Shown here: one piece after another, positions 4,117 to 9,045 of the stretch
Layout of the letters: every line of letters starts with the position of its first letter
How positions within the stretch are numbered: the stretch's first letter is position 1
Origin: Candidatus Eiseniibacteriota bacterium
GTDB taxonomy: Bacteria; Eisenbacteria; RBG-16-71-46; CAIMUX01; WJJG01
Assembly (NCBI GenBank): GCA_016867695.1
Contig: VGIY01000089.1
Coordinates: forward strand, 1-9,045
Reading direction: 5' to 3'
DNA: 9,045 nt
Program-made: the position numbers and the translations under genes
Notes under the pieces: generated by a model
What the model saw: the letters and a program-made list of their open reading frames with translations, nothing else
Told to the model about the DNA's origin: nothing
Databases searched by the model: none

Positions 4117-7100
4117 GGCCCGCCCTCGCCCGGGGCCCGATGCCACAGCCACGCCCCCGGCACGCGCTGCAGCGGCACCCCGTCGCCTTCGACCCACAGC
4201 TCCAGCACCCGATCGCCGCCGCGCTGGAAGAACTCGAGGCGCAGCGGGTGCGCGCCGGCCTGCAGCGCCGTCGTGCCGCGGACCTCCTGTTTGCCGTGCA
4301 GCCCGTCGTTGTCGATCAGCATCCGGCCGTCGATCCAGAGCGCGCTGCCGTCGTCCGACACCAGGCGGAACTCGTAGACCCCGTCGCGCGGCACGACCAG
4401 GAACCCGTCGCCGCGCAGCCCGAAGTCGACCTCCGGCGCGCCGGCGGGGAGGCCGATCTCCTCCAGGACCGCCGCTGTCCCGCTCGCGAGCTGGTCGAAC
4501 GCCGGCAGCCTGTCCCAGGCGCCCGCGTACAGCCTGCAGGCCAGCCCCGGCCGCAGGTCCGCCGCCGCCGTCGCCGGCCGGGGCGTCATCCTGGCGAAGC
4601 TCGCCTCGGCGACGTGCGCCGGGTCGTAACCCTCGGCGTAGGCGCGCGCCCGCACCCGGGTCGTCTCGGTCAGCCTGAGCGGGGCCTTGTACAGCGCGGA
4701 GGCGGGCGTCGGCTCGCTCCCGTCGAGCGTGTAGTGGATGGTTGCCCGCGGCGTGGGCGAGGAGAGCGAAACCGCCAGCGAGTCGACGAACGCGCCCAAC
4801 GGGGCCGAGATCCGCACGACGGTCAGCGGCGCGTCGTCGTGGAGCGCCCCGGCCGGTCGCGCCTGGTCGTTCGGGTTGTGGGCGATCGTCGCGGCGAGGA
4901 TCCGCACGCCCGGGTCTTGCGGCAGCACGACCGCGCGCGCGCCCGCGGGCAGCTCCAGGGTGTGGAGGAACGCGTAGGTGAACGCGTAGGCTTCGTTCGT
5001 CCCCGCAGCCGAGTGCCGGTGCGTGCCCACCCAGCCGACGGGCTGGCGCTTGATGTAGGCGGGAGTGATCGCCGCCGGGTCCTCGACGAGCCCGCCGGCC
5101 ACGAGGCGATTGTCCCACTGGCCGATCGGCTCGGCGTAGTCCTGGATCCACTGCTCGACGCCGAGCGTGTCGCCGCCGGGCGCCTCGATCAGGAAGGTCG
5201 CCGGTCGGTCGCCGTCGACCGCCGCCGCCAGCAGGTAGAGCCGATCGTAGTCGCCCGCGGGCAGCGCCAGCCGCTGCCCGGCGCAGGCGAGGACGTTCCT
5301 CTGCCCCGGCGCCTGCGAGCCGGTGTGGAAGGGGATGCCGCCGCAGGCGAGCACCGCGGGGAGCAGCTCGCCGGCGAGCGTGCGCCCGCGGCCGTCGAAG
5401 TCGCCGTCGCGGCGGTCGTCGTCGCGGCTGATGCCGTCCACGTTGTAGGGCAGATCCAGCGGCAGCGCGCGCGGCGGGCTCAGGCGCAGCGCCGGGCCGG
5501 CCAGCCGCACGGCGAAGGTGCGCAGCTGGAACGGCGCCAGGTGAAAGGCGAGAACCCCCTCCTCGACCGGCGCGCTCTCCGCCAGGGGCTCCTCGGCGCC
5601 GTTCAGCTCCCGCGCCTGCAGCACCGGTCGCGCGAAGGCCAGCCGAACCTGCTCCTGCCGGCGGCCGTGCAACTCCTGGACGCGGACGACGATCTCGTCG
5701 GTCTCCTCGGCGAGCTTCAGCGCGCGGATCGCCACGGCCGATTCGCCGCCGTTCCCGGCGGCCGCGATCCGGGCGAACGAGAACGAGCGGCCGAGCGAGC
5801 CGGCGTGCTTCTCGGCCTGGAACGCGATCAGCGGCTGGTTCAGCCGCTCGCCGAGCTGCACGACGCCGTCGCGCCAGTCGCCCGAGTGGCCCGCCAGCGC
5901 GTAGGTCAGCCGATGGCGGCCGAGATCCTGCGTCTCCTGGTCCGCCACCCAGCGCCATCCGGGATTGACCCTGGGCGTGCGCACGAGCGAGAGGCGCAGC
6001 GTGCCGGCGTCGGGGCGGTCCCAGCCGTAGCGGCAGTCGCTGAGGACGGCGACGCCGTGATCGCCACCGGGCGCGGTCAGCTCGGCCCACTGCTGCGCGG
6101 GCACCTCGTAGAGCGTCGGGCTGTTGACGCCCCGTTCGATGACGCCCAGGCCGAGGTCGTAGGTCGCCCTGGGCGCCGCGGGCTCCGCGGCGCCCCCCGC
6201 GACCGCCAGCGGGAACGCGGCCTTGAGCAGCGTCGCCGGCGTGCGCCAGTCGAGGTCCAGCTCGACCGTGACCATGTCGCCCGCATCCCCGGCGCCCAGG
6301 CGGATGTCCTGCACGAAACGCGATCCCGCGCGTTCGCGGACCACCTGCAGGCCGACGCGCACCGGGCCGCTCTCGATCGCCCGCACCCAGGCCGGACCGC
6401 CGACGACCTCGCGCGGCGCGGCCATCAGATCGTCGTAGTCGATCTCCCAGGCGGCCCACTCCGCCGGCTCGTCCTCCAGGAGCTGGAGGGTGAGCGGGCC
6501 GGCCAGCAGCTCTCGGCCGGAGCGCTTGTCGAGGATCGAGGCGATGTCGCCGGAGAAGTCGAGCGTCACCCGGTAGCGCTCGTTCTCCAGCCCGCGCTCC
6601 GAGACCATCAGCCCAGTCGCCGTCGCGCCCGGCGCCTCCGCCGCCGCATCCGCCCCCGCGGCCGCCTCGCGCACGTCGTAGACGGCCCAGCCCAGCGAGG
6701 GCAGCTCGGCCTGGAAGAGGATCTCGGCCGTCCTCCCGCTCGCGCGCAGGATCTGCGCCGGCGTCTCGCCGCCGTCCGGCCCATGGACGCGCAGCGCCGC
6801 GGGGACGGGGCCGGGGAGCTCGATGGCCGCCTGGACGATGTCCCGGCGGCGGATCGACAGCGGATTGAAGACGACGATCGGCGTGCCTTGCACATTCGTG
6901 TCCAGCGCCCGGGCGACCGCGCCCGCGCCCGAGCCGAGCAGGCCGGCGAACTCGTTCAGCGACAGCAGCTCGTCGTTCCAGGAGTAGACGTAGGCCTCGG
7001 GGATGCTCGTGCCGGTCAGATCGTCGTGGAACTGGTGCCAGAGGAAGCGCACCCAGGCGGCGCGCAACGCCTCGCGCGGGTAGGGCAGGCCGCCGAGCCA

Positions 7101-8207
7101 GGCGGCGGCGACGCAGGCGCGCTCCGAGGCGTCGGCCAGCTGCTCGTTCTTGCGGTTCCAGCGCTTCATCGCCGCCTGCGAGGTGTAGCAGCCGGCGCCG
7201 TGATCGGTCATCAGCATCTCGCCGCGGTAGAGGGGCAGGCGCGCCAGGCGGGCGACGGCGGGCTCGGCGGCGCGGTCGCGGAAGATCTCGGGCCGCAGGC
7301 CGGCGGCCAGGTCGTCGCGCAGGCCGGCGGTGAGGTCGCGGGCGAGCTGGTCGGAGGCGGCGCTGCGCACCGTCAGGGGTCCCGAGCCCTCGATGGCGCG
7401 CACCAGCCGGTCGACGGACGAGGCCCCCGGCGCGCCGCCCTGATCGCCGACGCCGAAGTAGCGCATGGCGACGGGCGTGCCGGAGAGCTCCCCCTGCGCC
7501 CGCGCCCGGGCGAGCCACAGCGAGTCCGCCGACAGGTCGCCCTCGATCGCCGACACGTAGGATCCCGGGTTGAGCGCGGCGACCAGGCGCGAGCCATCCA
7601 CGCCCTCCCACAGCCCGATGTCGAAGGGCACGCCGACTGCCGATCCCCAGCCGAGCTTCTGCGTCGAGAAGCCGGTCAGGCCGCAGTGGGCGGCGACCGA
7701 GGGCAGGGCGAAGCCGAAGCCGAAGCAGTCGGGCAGGAAGACGTCGCGGCTGGTCACGCCGAGCTCGCGCCAGAAGTAGCCGTTGCCGTACAGCGTCTGG
7801 CGGACGAGCGACTCGGGCGAGGGGATGTTCGTGTCGACCGCGTCCACCCAGCTGCCGGCGACGCGCCAGCGCCCGGCGGCGACATGGGCCTTCAGGCGCG
7901 CGTACTCGGCCGGGTAGTACTCCTTGATCAACATGTAGCGGAAGGCGCCCTCGAAGCTGAAGGTGTAGTGGGGGAAGCTGTCGAAGAGGGCGAAGTTGCC
8001 GCGCAGCGTGGCCGGGATGTACTCCTCGATCGTCTCGCGGATCGTCCAGCGCCACTGCGTGTCCAGGTGCGCGGTGGCGACGGTGTGGAGCTTCGGGCGG
8101 TCGAAGACGCCCGGATCGGGAGGCGTCCCCTCCGCCGGCCGGGGAATCCCGATCAGGAGAAGCGCCAGCAGGAGAAACCCGCCGGATGCGATCGATGCCG
8201 CTCTCAT
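4113..8207 (-). CDS. Secreted multidomain GH38 alpha-mannosidase
   Basis: 1364 residues, longer than the roughly 900-1050 of common GH38 enzymes. Residues 1-27 are a signal peptide without lipobox. The catalytic domain (about 38-330) has AHLDTQWRW with Zn ligands His47 and Asp49, and LPDCFGF with predicted nucleophile Asp160. The mid-domain (about 330-425) has DHGAGCYTSQAAMKRWNRK and QFHDDLTGTSI, where His394 is the expected third Zn ligand. A beta-rich GH38 C-terminal region follows (about 440-900). Then come an extra module at about 905-1125 (YNVDGIS...DFDGRG), a chitobiase/hexosaminidase C-terminal-like domain at about 1143-1205 (IHYTLDGSEPTPAS...Y), and a PA14 domain at about 1214-1350 (YEFRLVSDDGSALWIDG), both likely glycan-binding or spacing modules. 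The enzyme should hydrolyse alpha-mannosides outside the cytoplasm. The start is fixed by GGAGGT six bases before the ATG, by the signal peptide, and by the 4-base overlap with the permease stop. The linkage cleaved cannot be read from sequence. Confidence 0.95.
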   Translation of the reverse strand: MRAASIASGGFLLLALLLIGIPRPAEGTPPDPGVFDRPKLHTVATAHLDTQWRWTIRETIEEYIPATLRGNFALFDSFPHYTFSFEGAFRYMLIKEYYPAEYARLKAHVAAGRWRVAGSWVDAVDTNIPSPESLVRQTLYGNGYFWRELGVTSRDVFLPDCFGFGFALPSVAAHCGLTGFSTQKLGWGSAVGVPFDIGLWEGVDGSRLVAALNPGSYVSAIEGDLSADSLWLARARAQGELSGTPVAMRYFGVGDQGGAPGASSVDRLVRAIEGSGPLTVRSAASDQLARDLTAGLRDDLAAGLRPEIFRDRAAEPAVARLARLPLYRGEMLMTDHGAGCYTSQAAMKRWNRKNEQLADASERACVAAAWLGGLPYPREALRAAWVRFLWHQFHDDLTGTSIPEAYVYSWNDELLSLNEFAGLLGSGAGAVARALDTNVQGTPIVVFNPLSIRRRDIVQAAIELPGPVPAALRVHGPDGGETPAQILRASGRTAEILFQAELPSLGWAVYDVREAAAGADAAAEAPGATATGLMVSERGLENERYRVTLDFSGDIASILDKRSGRELLAGPLTLQLLEDEPAEWAAWEIDYDDLMAAPREVVGGPAWVRAIESGPVRVGLQVVRERAGSRFVQDIRLGAGDAGDMVTVELDLDWRTPATLLKAAFPLAVAGGAAEPAAPRATYDLGLGVIERGVNSPTLYEVPAQQWAELTAPGGDHGVAVLSDCRYGWDRPDAGTLRLSLVRTPRVNPGWRWVADQETQDLGRHRLTYALAGHSGDWRDGVVQLGERLNQPLIAFQAEKHAGSLGRSFSFARIAAAGNGGESAVAIRALKLAEETDEIVVRVQELHGRRQEQVRLAFARPVLQARELNGAEEPLAESAPVEEGVLAFHLAPFQLRTFAVRLAGPALRLSPPRALPLDLPYNVDGISRDDDRRDGDFDGRGRTLAGELLPAVLACGGIPFHTGSQAPGQRNVLACAGQRLALPAGDYDRLYLLAAAVDGDRPATFLIEAPGGDTLGVEQWIQDYAEPIGQWDNRLVAGGLVEDPAAITPAYIKRQPVGWVGTHRHSAAGTNEAYAFTYAFLHTLELPAGARAVVLPQDPGVRILAATIAHNPNDQARPAGALHDDAPLTVVRISAPLGAFVDSLAVSLSSPTPRATIHYTLDGSEPTPASALYKAPLRLTETTRVRARAYAEGYDPAHVAEASFARMTPRPATAAADLRPGLACRLYAGAWDRLPAFDQLASGTAAVLEEIGLPAGAPEVDFGLRGDGFLVVPRDGVYEFRLVSDDGSALWIDGRMLIDNDGLHGKQEVRGTTALQAGAHPLRLEFFQRGGDRVLELWVEGDGVPLQRVPGAWLWHRAPGEGGP

Positions 8208-9045
8208 GACTCCACCTCCCGCGCCGGGCCGCGCCCGCGCCGCCGCCGGAACCAGCCGCGGTGCTTCAGGCGGTCGAGCAGCACCGCGCCCAGGATGACC
8301 AGCCCCAGGACGACCTTCTGCGTGTAGCTCTCGACATTGGTCAGGTTCATGCCGTTCTGGATCACGGCGATGATGAAGGCGCCGATCAGCGTGCCGAGGA
8401 CCCGCCCCTCGCCGCCGCTCAGGCTCGTCCCGCCGACGACCACCGCGGCGATCACGTAGAGCTCGTACATCAGCCCGTAGGTCGGCGCGCCGCTCTTGAG
8501 CTGCGAGGCCATGACGACGCCGCCCAGTCCGGCCAGGATCGCGCACAGCGTGTAGACGAAGAGCAGCACCGCGCGCACGCGCACGCCCGCCAGCCTGGCC
8601 GCCTCCGGGTTGCCGCCCACGGCGTAGATGTAGCGCCCCAGCGTCGTGCGCGCCATCAGCAGATGCGCCAGGGCGTAGAGGGCGAGCATCAGCAGCACGG
8701 TGTAGGGCACGCCGAGCAGCGGATCGACGCCGCGGCCGAGCGTGACGAAGCTCTCCGGCACCTGGTAGATGGGCTTGCCCTGCGAGAGGATGTAGGCGAT
8801 CCCGCTGGCCACCAGCATCATGCCCAGCGTGGCGATGAAGGGGGGCACCTGGAAGCGCGTGATGACCAGGCCCGAGAAGGCCCCGACCAGACCGCAGAGC
8901 AGGATCGCGCCCAGGCCCCCCAGCAGCATCGCGCCGCCCGAGGCCGACGCGCCGCCGAGCTGGCCGATCAGGCCGGTGGCGACCACCGCGGCCAGCGCGA
9001 TCAGGCTGCCGACGGACAGGTCGATCCCGCCGGTGACGATCACCA
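8204..9045 (-). CDS. RbsC-type ABC sugar transporter permease, C-terminal part
   Basis: About 280 residues with the N-terminus beyond the right edge; full-length relatives have about 320-340, so some 40-60 residues are missing. This is the inner-membrane channel subunit of a carbohydrate importer (BPD_transp_2 family: ribose, xylose, galactose, AI-2). The visible start VTGGIDLSVGSLIAL is the family hallmark. FQVPPFIATLGMM, GNPEAARLAGVRV (the loop contacting the ATPase) and VVVGGTSLSGGEGRVLGTLIGA are also typical. Several hydrophobic helices are visible and the protein ends in an Arg-rich cytoplasmic tail. The substrate cannot be read from sequence; overlap with an alpha-mannosidase suggests mannose or a related sugar. 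An RbsA-type double ATPase and a periplasmic binding protein would be expected upstream, to the right. The stop overlaps the next start by 4 bases (ATGA), indicating one operon. Confidence 0.94.
   Translation of the reverse strand, partial: VIVTGGIDLSVGSLIALAAVVATGLIGQLGGASASGGAMLLGGLGAILLCGLVGAFSGLVITRFQVPPFIATLGMMLVASGIAYILSQGKPIYQVPESFVTLGRGVDPLLGVPYTVLLMLALYALAHLLMARTTLGRYIYAVGGNPEAARLAGVRVRAVLLFVYTLCAILAGLGGVVMASQLKSGAPTYGLMYELYVIAAVVVGGTSLSGGEGRVLGTLIGAFIIAVIQNGMNLTNVESYTQKVVLGLVILGAVLLDRLKHRGWFRRRRGRGPAREVES
8214..8219 (-). promoter_or_regulatory. Strong ribosome binding site of the mannosidase inside the permease gene
   Basis: On the minus strand GGAGGT lies six bases before the ATG at 8207, within the last codons of the permease gene. 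It decides the mannosidase start against the much longer upstream open frame (to 8546). The arrangement suggests translational coupling of the two genes. Confidence 0.8.

Noticed and set aside
4048..8055. A 1335-codon open frame on the minus strand in another frame of the mannosidase
   Set aside because: Out-of-frame shadow: Arg-rich low-complexity translation with no motifs. Only its last 22 codons are mentioned, as a possible bridge to ogt.
4005..8327. A 1440-codon open frame on the plus strand opposite the mannosidase
   Set aside because: Its translation is Arg/Ala/Gly/Pro/Gln-rich with no family motif. It lies antisense to a gene with clear GH38, PA14 and active-site motifs, and stop-free antisense frames are expected at this GC content.
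8208..8546. Upstream extension of the mannosidase frame to 8546
   Set aside because: It overlaps well-conserved permease coding sequence, gives Arg-rich non-conserved residues, and would bury a clear signal peptide and ribosome site at 8207.

Overview
This is a very GC-rich window from what looks like a diderm (Gram-negative-type) bacterium. It carries a TolC-type outer-membrane efflux gene and a secreted right-handed beta-helix protein ending in a FlgD-like Ig domain. The spacing of Cys, Gly and Asp before that domain (the DPMFCDP...SPC...CGQIGALGLGC region) is a style I associate with Candidatus Eisenbacteria and related FCB-fringe lineages. That placement is inference from protein style, not a phylogenetic result.

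Left part (1-959, minus strand): a TetR/AcrR-family repressor is followed by the first 63 codons of a TolC-family outer-membrane protein that runs off the left edge. This is the usual start of a drug or solvent efflux operon. Upstream of the repressor lie a 16-bp inverted repeat over a weak -35 element (likely its own operator) and a 19-bp palindrome in the leader. A 24-bp perfect tandem duplication sits across the possible start codons of the tolC-like gene.

Middle left (960-2690): about 500 bases without a convincing gene hold a strong G-quadruplex motif and three hairpins. They precede a plus-strand gene for the secreted, cysteine-rich beta-helix protein. That gene converges on a minus-strand VOC-fold gene, with a perfect 9-bp-stem hairpin between the two stops.

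Middle right (2826-4116, minus strand): a VOC/glyoxalase-fold protein that lacks the usual metal ligands, a repeat-rich 254-base spacer, and a methylated-DNA-protein-cysteine methyltransferase (Ogt/MGMT) with an intact PCHR active site.

Right part (4113-9045, minus strand): the end of an RbsC-type ABC sugar permease overlaps by four bases (ATGA) the start of a 1364-residue secreted GH38 alpha-mannosidase. The mannosidase has extra C-terminal modules: an unnamed module, a chitobiase/hexosaminidase C-terminal-like domain and a PA14 domain. The coupling suggests a mannoside-harvesting and sugar-uptake operon whose other ABC parts lie beyond the right edge. Only about 60 bases separate the mannosidase from the Ogt gene, so both may be on one transcript.

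No rRNA, tRNA, CRISPR array or insertion sequence is evident. Very long open frames on the opposite strand and in other frames across 4005-8327 are by-products of the GC bias. I see no clearly new multi-gene system. The most unusual items are the mannosidase architecture and its coupling to a permease, and the dense palindrome and repeat structure around the tetR-tolC and tetR-beta-helix junctions.
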